Positions 13,326-25,099 are shown, numbered from the stretch's first letter. The stretch is DNA of 64,000 bases from Osedax fenrisi (GCA_964019155.1 OZ025241.1:23975093-24039092); one strand, 5' to 3'. Program-made: numbers and translations. Notes: generated from the sequence alone by a model not told the origin.

Positions 13326-13729
13326 TAATAGCCTACAATCTTTACATTGTGCTATTATAATATATATATATATGCTGTAGCATATAGCATATAGCATATA
13401 TGCTATAGCATATATGCTGATATTATGTTGCCATTAAATTTATATTATGCTGATATTAATTTGTCATGCTATTATACTGCTGTTATGTTGCTATTTAAAG
13501 TTAATTATGCTATTATTATGCTGATATTACATTGCTATTCTAATAATAGCAACATATATGTTGATATTATTATAATAGCAGCATAATATACTTTTAAAAT
13601 TAATAGCAGAATAATAATAGCATAACAGCTGTTATTATTTAAAGTCTAGACTTTAAATAGCAACACAACAACATCATAATATGACCTAGCAGAATAATAT
13701 CACAATGTAAACATTTGAGGCTATTAAAA
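13326..13729. repeat. Hairpin repeat built from TGCTAT/ATAGCA units
   Basis: TAATAGCCT at the left and its complement at the right, followed inward by TTTACATTGTG on one arm and CACAATGTAAA on the other, make an imperfect inverted repeat of about 400 bp. The interior is almost only copies of TGCTATTAT, GCTGATATT and their complements, with a perfect palindrome TTTAAAGTCTAGACTTTAAA near the right. Probably a MITE; no ORF. Confidence 0.55.
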
Positions 13730-13824
13730 ATGATATTATGTTGTTATTATGAGGCCATTACTGTTAGCTGGGATACCCGAGTGGTAAGATATACCCAATT
13801 AACCTCGTGGAATTTATATGCATA

Positions 13825-16625
13825 TAATAGAATACTAAAATCAGTAGGATCAGGTTAACAGGTAACATATACAATAATAATATCAGTAGATAAGTCTACT
13901 GAATACTAGCGAGTGAATTAAACATTTAGTCATGGCAAATGTAAGCTTGTAACGAGATTTTCTAATATTATATAGAAAATAGTTAGCAGTGCGTATCATA
14001 TTATTAATGTTTGTAGATTAGTCTAGTTGAGAGGTTATAGTGAAACCGAGGATAGTTATAGATTGAGAAGTTGGATGAGATAGTAGAACAATATGAGTGA
14101 TTGATAGAGGAGAACTGTGTCTTGAGAATATGATATTATTAGTTTAAGGAAATATTAGTAATATTTAAGGAAATGGAGTTATGAGAGAACCAATGAGTGA
14201 GATCAGTAATACAATTAAACATATATATTTGAATCAGACCAGAATTGCTAGAACTATGAAATGGCTATATATCTGAATATAATCGGCATACAGATGATAA
14301 TTAATATTAGGATATTTGTGAAAAATTGATTTATAGGAAGAATATTTGATAGGAAGAATATAAATAATGAACAATATAGGGCCAACAAACAGAGCCTTTT
14401 GGAACACCATGCATGTTATAATAAGGAGGAGATAACTAGGAGTTAATATTCACCGAAGATGTTCTAGATGAAACAAAATTCATAAACCAACTGTGGACTT
14501 GACCGTATATACCAATTTCATTAAGCCTAATGGAAAGAATATTGTAATCTAGAGTATCAAAAGCATTAGATAATTATTTCTTACTTGACTTAAGTCAAGT
14601 AGCACAATATAGCATGGGGTTTTATTATCAAGGGATATGAGAATATCCGGAGAATATCATTAATGATCAAAGTAAGGGCAGTTTCGATACTACGATGAGG
14701 AAGATAGTCATTTTGATATTTATCAACAATAGCATTGGATATAATGTAATTAATAATTTTAGAGGACACAACTCGTTCTAAGGTATTAGATATTGATGAT
14801 AACTGGGATATTGGACGATAACTTGATAAATTTGATTGGTCAAAAGTATTTTTTTTAAATCCGAATAATCTATGACTATTTCATTGAATGTGGAACAATA
14901 GATAATATAAGAGATCAATGAATTATTTCAGTGATAAGTCCAATAAAATATGGTAATAATGAACGAAGTATACTTCGTATCTATAGATCGAGTGGAATAA
15001 GATTAAGGGGTAATTTGTTTTCAAGGATGTCATCAAAGAGAGTAGGAATACTACAATGTCATATGTGGGAAGCGAAAAACATGAATAGTGATTCTGAATG
15101 GATGTTTAATTGATATTGAGTCGTGCCGAGTTGATATTTGGAAGTACATTGATAATGTTTGAAATGTTGTTTATCAATAGAGGAGATTTTCCGAAACGAT
15201 CTACAATGTTAACCTTCGACCATCAATCGACCATCGATCGATTAATGTGTATCACCGGCAATTTCAAATCAAATATTATGGCAAAGATATTAGAGAACTT
15301 TGAGTGGGATATGAAATTAATTTAGAATCAGCTAAATATTAAAAAAAAGTGAATACCAGTAAATTCGGACCAGGTAAATTCGGACCAGGTAAACTCGGAC
15401 CACTTTTGAGGTAAACTCGGACCATTTTTAAAGTAAACTCGGACCACTTTTTAAAAACATAAAGTAAACTCGGACCACTTATTAAAAACATAAAGAAGAT
15501 TTGGACCACTTTTAAAATAACTATATTTTGTATATTTCTATAATATAATATGCTTTAACTTACTTCCACCTTATATAATTATATTATATCTGTTAAATAA
15601 ATTATAAAAAGAGTCATTTAATATGATATTTTTGTGGAATTATATACTTAAATAGGTAAACATTTAATTTGAACTCGCACCACTTTTGAAGTAAACTCGG
15701 ACATTTTGTGAAGTAAACTCGGACCACTTGTGAAGTAAACTCGGACCACTTATTAAAATAACTTATATATTGTATACTTCTATCATAATAAATATAGCTT
15801 CTATCGTGGGTCTCGTCGGTGATATACATAGAGCTAGAGAGAAATTTCTCTCTAGCTCTGTGGTGATATACGACAATTTAAATTATGTTAAGTTATTAAA
15901 TGTTATTAAAGTTATTAAATAATAAATTATGCATGTGTAGTAATATCGGAATACTCGCAATTATATACAGTGAAATTATACTTTTAACTTATAAGTTAAA
16001 GCATGTTATATGTTAGAAATATACAATATATAGTTTATACAGTTGGTCCGAATCTACTTTATGTTTTTATTAAGTGGTCCGAGTTTACTTCACAAGTGGT
16101 CCGAGTTTACTTCACAAGTGGTCCGAGTTTACTTCAAAAGTGGTGCGAGTTCAAATTAAATGTTTACCTATTTAAATATACAATTCCACAAAAATATCAT
16201 ATTAAATGACTCTTTTTATAATTTATTTAACAGATATAATATAATTATATAAGGTGGAAGTAAGTTAAAGCATATTATATTATAGAAATAAGTATACAAA
16301 ATATAGTTATTTTAATAAGTGGTCCGAGTTTACTTTATGTTTTTAAAAAGTGGTCCGAGTTTACTTTAAAAGTGGTCCGAGTTTACCTCAAAAGTGGTCC
16401 GAGTTTACCTGGTCCGAGTTTACTGGTACTCATAGCGAATATAGAAAAATTAGAATCAATAATTAATTGTGTAATCAAATCAAATTTATATCATACTGAT
16501 CTAGCATCGAGGAGTTGAAAATAATTGGTTGAAAATAATACTTTTTTAGGAGAGTACACTGATAGTCAATCAATAGTTGGATCTTTTTTTACGATTTATA
16601 GAAGAAATCACATGATTGGCACCAT
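13825..16625 (-). mobile_element. Decayed LINE (same subfamily as 27.2-29.6 kb), split by a TIR element
   Basis: Reading minus, 16625-16430 matches the end of ORF1 and start of ORF2: KKDP, then LDARSV corresponding to the LNARSV endonuclease start of other copies. The TIR element at 15356-16426 interrupts it. The match resumes at 15335 and runs left through reverse transcriptase relics: YRP..SQL near 14815, FD in an LDLSSAFDTLDH-like block near 14560, and HGVP near 14405. Many frameshifts and stops. The + strand homologue at 28.4-29.6 kb shares even the 3' flank (GATCCTACT..TTTTA), so both copies lost the C-terminal part of ORF2 in the same place. Most of the endonuclease is missing here. Confidence 0.75.
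15356..16426. mobile_element. Large palindromic TIR element with about 20 copies of AAACTCGGACCA
   Basis: Both ends read CCAGTAAA(C/T)TCGGACCAGG inward and are flanked by TA. Each arm of about 500 bp has two blocks of the motif GTAAACTCGGACCACTT: outer left 15360-15510, inner left 15670-15755, inner right 16043-16155 and outer right 16316-16426. The blocks lie in opposite orientation on the two arms, with about 160 bp of matching sequence between outer and inner blocks. A short perfect hairpin (GAGCTAGAGAGAAA and complement, 15831-15859) lies near the centre. No real ORF. Inserted in an old LINE. Confidence 0.85.
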
Positions 16626-16626
16626 A

Positions 16627-17105
16627 GTTTGCTAAATGCATTTAGCAAACTATTTTCTTTTTACATTGCGGAATTCCAATTGTAACAATTTACTGTGAAA
16701 GTACTATAATCTACAAATGAATATAATTTAAATTTATATGTTCATATTTTGTAGTGTTATTGTTTGGGTTTGTTGTTGGTTGGATATTTTATTCTGTTAC
16801 TGCTATTCTGTGATCTATTAATTTGTCTGCTCCTATTTTAGTTATAAAACCAAATAGTTTTATGTTGTTTGATCATGACAGGATAATTATTAATTAATTA
16901 CAATTAAATTATTAAAATTTATTTTTAATATTTACCATAATTTTAGAAAATATTTTATAAAACTATAAATACTGAATTGGATCCTCACTATAATGTCTAT
17001 GACTAAAATACATCCATTCTAATAAATAAATATAATATAAATAAAATTATAAAATAAAATATAAATATAATTGAATATCTAGTAAATACTTTATTAATAT
17101 ATATA
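16627..17105. other. AT-rich stretch with a short palindrome
   Basis: Contains the perfect palindrome TAGTTTGCTAAATGCATTTAGCAAACTA at about 16626-16653. Nothing coding is recognised; it may hold unrecognisable gag remains of the Ty3/gypsy element that follows. Confidence 0.4.
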
Positions 17106-17109
17106 GCAA

Positions 17110-17985
17110 TGCCCGGCATATAATAAAACATGCTATGAATGCGGAAACAAAAATCACTATGCACAAATGTGCAACAACAAAAATATAAACACAGTATTTA
17201 ACATAGGAACCTACATATAAATGAAATACCATAAGTATATCAAAGATACTACGAAGTCCTTCGGACGATATTTGAGTATATACAGTACAAAATATAAAAA
17301 AAGAAGAAACTATTACATTAAAAACTTAATAGAACACGAATATAACATTTCAAATGGACATCGGAGCCAATGTGAATGTATTACCACTCCAAGAATACAT
17401 CAACGTAACTAATGATGTTAATGGACAATTTATTAAATACAATTATTTAAGAAAAATAGATTCATGACCATATCAGCTTATGGAGACAAACAATTGCCCA
17501 TTAAAGGTGAACAGGATATAATAATAAGTCAAGGAAAGCATTCAATACTATAGTAATATCTTATTATAATAAGAATACTAATTGTTGTACATACCATGCA
17601 ATCCTAGGCAGAAGATCGTGCATCGAATTAAAATGTATACAGATACTATAGTAGTATTCTATAGATAGTGATGCAAAAGAAATGATAAACACAGTTACAA
17701 AAACTACCTATTGTGGAATCAAGAAGACATGAGAAGAGAGTTTGCGGATGTATTTGACAATAAACTTGGAAGAATACAGGGAAAATATAAAATAAATCTA
17801 GAAGAAAATTGTGTACCAGTAAAACATTGTAAAATAATAGTAGATGCACATCTATAAGAAAAAGTTAAACAAAAACTAGAAGAACTCGAAAAAAACGACA
17901 TAATAGAACGTATTCGGGAACCAACAGAGTGGATTTCATCCATGGTAGTGGTAAGAAAAAAAAAGCATAAGTTAAATATACCATT
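17110..17985 (+). pseudogene. Ty3/gypsy-type pol remnant (zinc knuckle, protease, RT start)
   Basis: Three landmarks appear in order on the plus strand. A CCHC zinc knuckle CYECGNKNHYAQMC lies at about 17131-17172. A retropepsin-like site DIGANVNVLPL (normally DTGA/DSGA) lies near 17359, followed by AILGRRSCIELKC near 17600, which fits the protease tail. Then the RT start: EFADVFDNKLGRIQGKY near 17737 and an ELEKNDIIERI..EPTEWISSMVVV block ending near 17952, as in metavirid RTs. Frames shift and stops occur (e.g. TAA near 17856), and the catalytic part of RT, RNase H and integrase are absent, as are LTRs. This is a dead fragment of an LTR retrotransposon. Confidence 0.8.
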
Positions 17986-17989
17986 AAAT

Positions 17990-18715
17990 AATATGCGCGG
18001 TCAAAGCTATGACGGAGCAGCAAAATGAGTGGTACATGTTTACAATGGTGCGAATAGTTAACTATTAGAGAACATGAATTGGCTCATTACACTCATTGTG
18101 GCGCACATCGAATAACTTTAATAGCTAAATGTGTTGCAAATAATGAACATATCGAATCAACTCTTTCTATGGTGAATGATATTGGTTCCTTTTTTCAAGA
18201 AGTATTACATTTAGAAATATGTTATTATCTAAAGTCGATACATTGGCATTAAAGTCAATGCCCAACAAGATGGACTGCCAGACTGAAAGAAATTACTAAT
18301 TTTTTAAATAATTAAATTATATTTTTTAAAGGATGGATTAATGATTTACAAAATGAAATAGATATTTCTAATAAAGGCAGAGTTTGGTTATATATATATT
18401 ATATATATATATATTATATATTATATATTTATATATATATATATATATATATACTTTTCATTTTCCATGGCGTATACACCATGGAAAATGAAAATTCTTT
18501 ATAGACTTAATAATATGCAAGCAATTTTTCAAATATTAGAAAATCTTGTAAAAGTATTTATGTCTCCTACAATATCTATAGATACAAGTCAATAGATAAT
18601 TTATGAAACGAAGAAAAATATAAATATTAAAATATCAAATTTGGATAAAGTCATATCAAAAGCTATGGAAGATATTAGATTTATTGACATAAATAATATT
18701 ATATTACATAGGAAA
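17990..18715 (+). pseudogene. hAT transposase remnant, 5' and central part
   Basis: Plus-strand remnants read MRGQSYDGAAK, then ELAHYTHCGAHRITLIAKC, then CPTRWTARLKEITNF near 18270-18305. This order (RGQ.YDGA, HC.AH, CPTRW) is typical of ZMYM/TTF-zinc-finger-associated hAT transposases. Frameshifts and stops break it. A (TA)n tract near 18390-18455 and a short palindrome CCATGGCGTATACACCATGG at 18468-18487 interrupt it. Coding-like sequence continues to about 18715 and is cut by the TIR element at 18736. It abuts the gypsy remnant with no visible boundary. Confidence 0.75.
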
Positions 18716-18735
18716 AGGATTAGAACTTTAAGCTT

Positions 18736-19676
18736 GGGGAAAGTAACCGAATACGGACAGTGCCAGAATACGGACACTCTCGATAACTCAGAAACCATAA
18801 ATCCTATAAATTTTATTTAATGAATCAAATATTCATAATTATATAAATAGTCTAAAAAATATTTTTAATTTTTTAATTATTCAAAATATTGCTGATATAT
18901 CCAATACACTGATATTTTTATTACGTTTTTAAATTTATGAAACAAAATTTCTACTTAAAACCTTCACAAGAATATACAAATGTATCGATATAAAATATAA
19001 TACCATATTATTAAAAAATAAAGCATTTAACAATTATATATATAATTTCTATATTTGTTATCAAATATTCATTAAGTTATAAGCATATATCTAGAGGTCA
19101 TATAAGTTCCTAATACGGATACTCTATAGATGTCTTAATACGGACAACCTATAGGGTTATATATAACCAACCAGCGCGCAGCGTATGAACTATTCTGATT
19201 TTCATAAAAATCACGTGCGTTATAATATTAATAAAGCTAAATATAAACATTTTATTATTTAGAACGTTAAAGTGTATTATTAATTAAATAATAATAAAAA
19301 TAAATAAATTATTAGCTAATTAAATTAGAAATTTTTTTTCATAAAATTAATTCTATAATCTGATTGATTCATCAATAATATATAGTTTATCTAGTGTATA
19401 TAGGGTGTCCGTATTTTAAAACAGAGTGTCCGTATTCGGACATGGGTACCGAATACGGAAACCACCGTTATCTATGGAATTAAAAGATTAAATACAATCT
19501 TAAAATCACAACAATATCTACAGGTATATAATTATATAGTTATATAGGTATATAGGTATATAGTTATATAATAACTAATAATATATAATATTAATATATT
19601 GTAATTTTAAAATACAAATAATGAGTCATAAAATGTTAAGACCATTTATTGTTAAAGTGTCCGTATTAGGTTCCCC
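18736..19676. mobile_element. TIR element starting GGGGAAAGT with internal AATACGGACA array
   Basis: Left end GGGGAAAGTAACCGAATACG; right end reads inward GGGGAACCTAATACGGACA. The motif AATACGGACA or complement occurs about eight times: 18750, 18767, 19112, 19137, 19406, 19425, 19446 and 19657, in both orientations. No ORF. It interrupts a hAT transposase remnant whose C-terminal half resumes at about 19745. The target duplication is not clear. Confidence 0.7.
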
Positions 19677-19713
19677 TAATTACTCTAATAATTTATTAGT
19701 TGAAATAATAATT

Positions 19714-19744
<31 letters not shown>

Positions 19745-19758
<14 letters not shown>

Positions 19759-20440
19759 CAACTGAAGATGAAGATTGTGAATTAATTCAAAGTATACGGT
19801 AATTTACTATTTTATTTTTCATATAATTTATAATCATATTTTAGGATAACATATATTGAATTATACGATATATTGTTAAACAAATTGAAAGATCTATTTG
19901 CCGATTCATTGTCATCTACTCTTTCCTATAATAAGCTATTCTCATATTTATTGGATGAAGATAATAATGATATATCAGAGGTTTGATAACAATTTAATGT
20001 TTATTAAGTAAAATAGGTAAAAACCTACTTTTATTATTTAAGATAAATGTATCTTAACTTAACTTCTTAAGAAGTATCCGGAAATCGATAATTGTAATTC
20101 AAGATCAGATAGCCCTATTTAGTTATAATTTAATGACTAAATCACTTGAAGGCATCCGCGATTATTGTATATCTTGTACAGTAGAAATGCGTACAATGTT
20201 TCAAGATGTTGAGAAGTTAATACGAATTTTGTAATTCGTCCACCATCATCGGTAAACTGTGAAAGGAGTTATAGTAGACTACGAAGAGTCAATTCTTGGT
20301 TGAGATCAACCATGAATCAAAAAAGACTAAATTCTTTAATAATATGATATTTCGACAAATATATTCTTTATAAGTTGGATATGAAAGAATTTATGAATAT
20401 ATTTATTGACAGAAATGAGTGGAGAAGCAGGAATTTTAAA
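19745..20440 (+). pseudogene. hAT transposase remnant, C-terminal dimerisation part
   Basis: Continues the remnant at 17990-18715 after the inserted TIR element. Reads SIRITYIELYDIL across a plausible small intron (gt at about 19800, ag at about 19843), then after decay QDVEKLIRIL, a CERS.SRLRRVNSWLRSTM-like block and NQKRLNSL near 20190-20335. This is the hAT C-terminal dimerisation signature (SSA.CERSFS.LR..K..LR..M...RL..L). Frameshifts and stops are present, so it is dead. Confidence 0.75.
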
Positions 20441-20579
20441 TAATGATAATAACATATTTATAACATTTTTTGACAATATAATATTATAGATAGATATTTG
20501 AACAGATTACATAATAAAGTTTACTTTTTATTGAATATGTATTAATAGAAATATGGACTACCCCACTTTGAACTTTCTT

Positions 20580-20960
20580 CCGCTGCTTCTACATATATCT
20601 ATATAGGCACCTATATGCGTATTGAATATATGTTTATTTATTCATATGCGATATCTCTGTATTTATATTGATTAAATGTGAATAGTTTTCCTTTTACATA
20701 ATAACTATACGTGTCATCGTAACATATAAGTTAGATGAATCATATATAATTATATATAACATATATACTATCATATAATTATTATTCAAGTGTATATATA
20801 TATATACATATATGCGTATTGAATATTTTTTTATTTATTCGAAGAATAATTCTTATACGATATTTCCGTATTTATTTTATTAAATGTGATTATTTAGACA
20901 TTTTAAATAATATCTATACGTATCACAATATGCTATAGGTTAAACGAACGATATACAATA
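20580..20960. repeat. Diverged tandem duplication, about 200-bp unit
   Basis: TATATGCGTATTGAATAT at 20610 and again at 20811 begin two diverged copies that share TTTATTTATTC, CGATAT..CGTATTTAT, TTAAATGTGA and CTATACGT in the same order. No coding sequence. The stretch 20961-21275 after it is AT-rich except for CCTACCGCTAAACACCAACC near 21118 and a short palindrome GTACAATGTACACTGTACAC near 21229. Confidence 0.55.
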
Positions 20961-21275
20961 TATTAGTATAGGTCCTATACAAGAATATATTCTATATATC
21001 TGAATACTCATTACATTCATTTACATGTTTTAATATTAGAATATTTGAATATTTACAGTAAATGTCATTTATATTTGAATATTTGAATATTTATTTATCT
21101 TTATCTTTATATTTATCCTACCGCTAAACACCAACCGCGAACATTACACACCCAAAGTTTGAGAAGTTTTTTAGAAGTTAGACATGCCCTATAAAATATG
21201 AAAATTATCGCGGCGGCCAAATTCAAGTGTACAATGTACACTGTACACGTAACCCTTTAAAATCTGTAATAATAA

Positions 21276-22560
21276 TTAGTTATTAATTGTATAATATAGT
21301 ATACTATATATACTATATACTATATACCTACTAATATATAAAAACCCAAGTTTTCTACAACAAAATAAATTTAAAAAAAACCCCCGAAGAGATAATGCAA
21401 TAATTAAGATACAAAATGAAACATAAAGTAATATAACATTATAAATGTCTGTTAAAAAAAGTTGTTTGTCAAAACTTATTTTGTTTATTTTATTTTTAAA
21501 AGATGAAACATATACAGATTTTATTATATCATTATTTAACGAATTACATATATTAACTAATCTATTATTAATTATATTTTTAATTGCATTATTATAATTA
21601 TGTAAACCTATTACATTTAATTTTTTACAATTACCTCTAGTTATACAATTATTCGAAATATTAAGGATATCAGATATATTTATATCAGTATAATTATTAA
21701 AATTTTTAAAAATTGTGGTTAGATCTATTTTTAATCTTCTAATATCAAGTGAGTCTACTTTAAAATATACAAATCTCTCTTTATATGATTTATAATTAAT
21801 ATTTGATGTATTTGTATATCCTACGAATTGTGTAATTAACATTCTAGTAAATACTCTTTGCACTCATTCAATTTGGTCTATGAGACTACGAAATTTACTA
21901 ATCTCTGAAAAAGGTGACCAAATTAAGGATGCATATTCTAAAATTGATCAGAAATAAATGTTATATGCATTAAATAATCCCAAATTGGGGATTTTATAGT
22001 AATGCATCTAAAAAGTGAATTCAAAGAAAAATAAGCTTTTTTTTACAAATATAATCAATATATATATTAATGTTTATTACAACATGTGTTTATTAAATAA
22101 AAGGTTATTCTCAAATATTATTCCTAAATCTTTATAAAAAGTAACGTATTATAACTATATATTATTTATAAAATATTTAGATGAAGTAACCTTACCTAAA
22201 GTCATAACTGAACATGTTGTAAATGATATATTTAATAACCATTTATTTGCCCATTGTGAAAATAAATTTAAATTATTTTTTAAAAGAAATCTTTCACTCT
22301 CAGATGTGTTAGAAAAATATATTTTTGTATCATCGGCAAATAGATCAATATGAATTTTTGAAGAAATATACTAGGAATATCATTAATTTATAATACAAAT
22401 AAAGTGGACCTACAACTGATCCTTGTGGTCCAGATTTTACAATAGAACTATTTGAAAATTTTTCAACCCGTGTATGATAACAAATTATAAAACCATTTTA
22501 TTATTTTATTAGATATACCGTATGATTTTAATTTATAAAATAGTTTTTTATTATTACTTT
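21276..22560 (-). pseudogene. Decayed LINE reverse transcriptase, 5'-truncated
   Basis: On minus, RT pieces appear in order: GPQGSVVGPLYLY near 22430, LFADDTKIYF near 22345 (RT active-site FADD), NKWLLNISF near 22235, then a 195-codon open frame (21863-21276) beginning VQRVFTRML and containing LDIRRLKIDLTTIFK and RGNCKKL, the usual C-terminal region of CR1-like LINE ORF2. A TGA just before VQRVF replaces a sense codon, and other stops and frameshifts lie upstream. The 3' part of the open frame (LSLRGFFLNLFCC) is probably read into UTR. Dead copy. Confidence 0.8.
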
Positions 22561-22998
22561 AATACAATATCAATAACCGGAAAATACCGGTTATACCCGG
22601 TATTTTTACACAGTATTATATTACTATAGTAATATGAGGAAGCTAGATATATATACTAGATGGGGCTCGGCGTTTCATTATTTATTTATATACTAATGAA
22701 CCATTTTTCATAAATATATATCTGCATATTATAGATATATCAATGAGGGTTCGAATTTATATTTATATATAGAAAGTAAATAAAATTTAATACAATTTAG
22801 ATCTATTTATAGAAGCCAATTAACCTCGTCAAGGTATCGTATACTAAATGGATTTTTACTCACATTATAAAAGTAAGAATTACGGGAATTTCAACCAAAA
22901 TTGTATTATTTATAAAAACGTATTCAAAATTAATGAGTATTTTAAGTGACATACATTTCTTTGCTGATAACAATATTAAATGTAATAAATACATTACG

Positions 22999-23039
<41 letters not shown>

Positions 23040-23117
23040 TTTAATGATATCGCTTCTTTATAAAATCCGAGTTCGATTCCTAGTTTATCGATTTATAAGT
23101 TGTGTGTAGTTTAATAA

Positions 23118-23171
<54 letters not shown>

Positions 23172-23205
23172 CTGGATAACAGAAACGTATACATTAATGT
23201 AATCA
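22561..23205. other. AT-rich region with ACCGG repeats and (TA)n tracts
   Basis: Four closely spaced ACCGG/CCGG words at about 22574-22605, then AT-rich DNA and two (TA)n tracts (near 23008 and 23122). GAGTTCGATTCCTA near 23068 resembles a Pol III B box but no A box is seen upstream. No gene recognised. Confidence 0.4.
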
Positions 23206-23283
23206 GTTGATATCGTAGTCATATTCTGGTTTTATAGCTGTTAATTAACAGCTATAAAACCAGAATATGACTACGACATCAAC
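23206..23283. repeat. Near-perfect palindrome, 35-bp arms
   Basis: Arms of 35 bp (GTTGATATCGTAGTCATATT onwards) with a single mismatch around the centre TTAATTAA. The right arm runs straight into an ORF of balanced composition at 23286. Confidence 0.85.
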
Positions 23284-23285
23284 CG

Positions 23286-23500
23286 ATGTCCTCGCAGCCG
23301 TCCTTAACACCTCGAGTTAGAAACTGCTACCACACGCACGCACGCGGATATCTACTACGTAGACAGCCGATACCTAACACTACAACACAACAAGAGCAAC
23401 ACCCGCAATGGTACCAACCGATCCTACTAAGGACAATCTTTGAGAACGAAGAGGTTGAAGTCACATACGGTCTACAGGAAATCGTAAACTACGTTAAAAT
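23286..23500 (+). CDS. Unidentified ORF fragment between two palindromes
   Basis: An open frame of roughly 70 plausible codons (the 93-codon ORF then runs into TA repeats). Its GC content is far above the surroundings, with varied residues: basic start (ARGYLLRRQ), Gln-rich middle (TTTQQEQHPQWYQ) and an acidic FENEEVEVTYGLQEIVNYVK end. No family recognised. A similar-looking piece (TVYGGARLVYHIVKYADEV) occurs at 24620-24680, so both may come from one gene or transposon. Start and end are uncertain; it may be an exon or a relic. Confidence 0.35.
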
Positions 23501-23595
23501 GATACGTATATATACTTTATTATATATATATATATATAATAAAGCATATATATACGTATTATTTTAACGTAGTTTACGAGTTCCTGTAGACTGGA
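23470..23595. repeat. Palindrome with 54-bp arms around (TA)n
   Basis: Left arm TCTACAGGAAATCGTAAACT at 23471 onward; right arm ends with its near-complement AGTTTACGAGTTCCTGTAGA at 23590. About 54 bp pair with a few mismatches. The loop is (TA)n. Confidence 0.85.
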
Positions 23596-23659
23596 TATAT
23601 ATATATATATAATAAAATATACTATGCTTATATATATAGGTATACAGTATACTATATAT

Positions 23660-23998
23660 AAATAAAGTATACTATATATAGCATAACATTTATAAATGTA
23701 ATACTTTAATTAACATACTATGTATTATTAACATATATAGTATATAAATGAAAGTATTACATTGATACAATTTCATTATTAATAAAAATACGTAATATAT
23801 TATTGTAATACATTGTTATAATATAATAATATATTATATATATACTGTCTACGGTGGTGCACGGTTGGTATACCTAAGTTGGTATACCATATAGTGAAAT
23901 ATGCTGACGAGGTGACAGCCGATGAAGCAGACGATGAAGTAATGTCAGATGAAGATGAAATGGCAGGTGGCTACACGTGGTTCTAATATATATATGTA

Positions 23999-24042
<44 letters not shown>

Positions 24043-25090
24043 ATACACCTAATACTATATTATATAAGTCGTCGATACACAATAAAAAAATGATACTATA
24101 ACTATAATATATATATATGCTATAGCATATCTAAATATTAAAATTTAGATCAATAATAAAAAGTAATATCACATGACGAACAATAATTTAATATAATAAT
24201 ATATTGTATATGATTGTAATAAATTATTATAACATAATGAAATCTATTATATTTTTTATATATAAAATTGTTTGATATTAAAAAGTATACTTTAAAGTAT
24301 AATATAGTTCGCTACACCTTCAGAGTTATATACACATATATATATATATATATAATACATTATACTATATATAGCATAACATTTATCAATGTAATACTTT
24401 AATTAACATACTATGTATTATTAACATATATAGTATATAAATGAAAGTATTACATTGATACAATTGCATTATTAATAAAAATACGTAATATCATATATAA
24501 AATATAGATAACTTATATAAATTAATATTACATGGCGAACAATAAATTATAATTTAATATAGTATATTATTGCAATACATTATTATAATATAATATTATA
24601 TATTATATATATACTGTCTACGGTGGTGCACGGTTGGTATACCATATAGTGAAATATGCTGACGAGGTGACAGCCGATGAAGCAGACGAGGAAGTAATGT
24701 CAGATGAAGATGAAATGTCAGGTGGTTCTGCACGACATGTCGTATATATATATATAGGATACACCTAATACTATATTATATAAGTCGTCGATAAGTAATA
24801 AAAATGATACTATAACTATAATATATATAGCATATCTAAATATTAAAATTTAGATCAATAATACAAATTAATATCACATGACGAATAATAATTTAATATA
24901 ATAATATATTGTATGACGAACAATAATTTAATATAATAATATATTGTATATGATTGTAATAAATTATTATAACATAATGAAATATATTATATTATATTAT
25001 ATATATATAAAATTGTTCGATATCGAAAAGTATACTTTTAAGTATACTATAGTATACTATATATAGTTCGCTACACCTTCTGAGTTATAT
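23660..25090. repeat. Tandem duplication, about 0.7-kb unit, two copies
   Basis: Copy 1 about 23660-24350, copy 2 about 24363-25090. Shared in order: ACTATATATAGCATAACATT, TTAACATACTATGTATTATT, a GC-richer coding-like block (23840-23980 and 24605-24745), TAGGATACACCTAATACTAT, and GTTCGCTACACCTTC near the end. In copy 2 the block is open and reads TVYGGARLVYHIVKYADEV then an acidic tail (ADEADEEVMSDEDEM). Copy 1 has a 14-bp insertion at TTGGTATAC that breaks this frame. Confidence 0.75.

Positions 25091-25099
<9 letters not shown>

Noticed and set aside
13765..13815. tRNA-like ACCCGAGTGGTAAGA near 13774
   Set aside because: Resembles a D-arm but no B box or acceptor pairing follows.
23060..23085. 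Pol III B box GAGTTCGATTCCTA
   Set aside because: No A box at the right distance, so no tRNA or SINE call.
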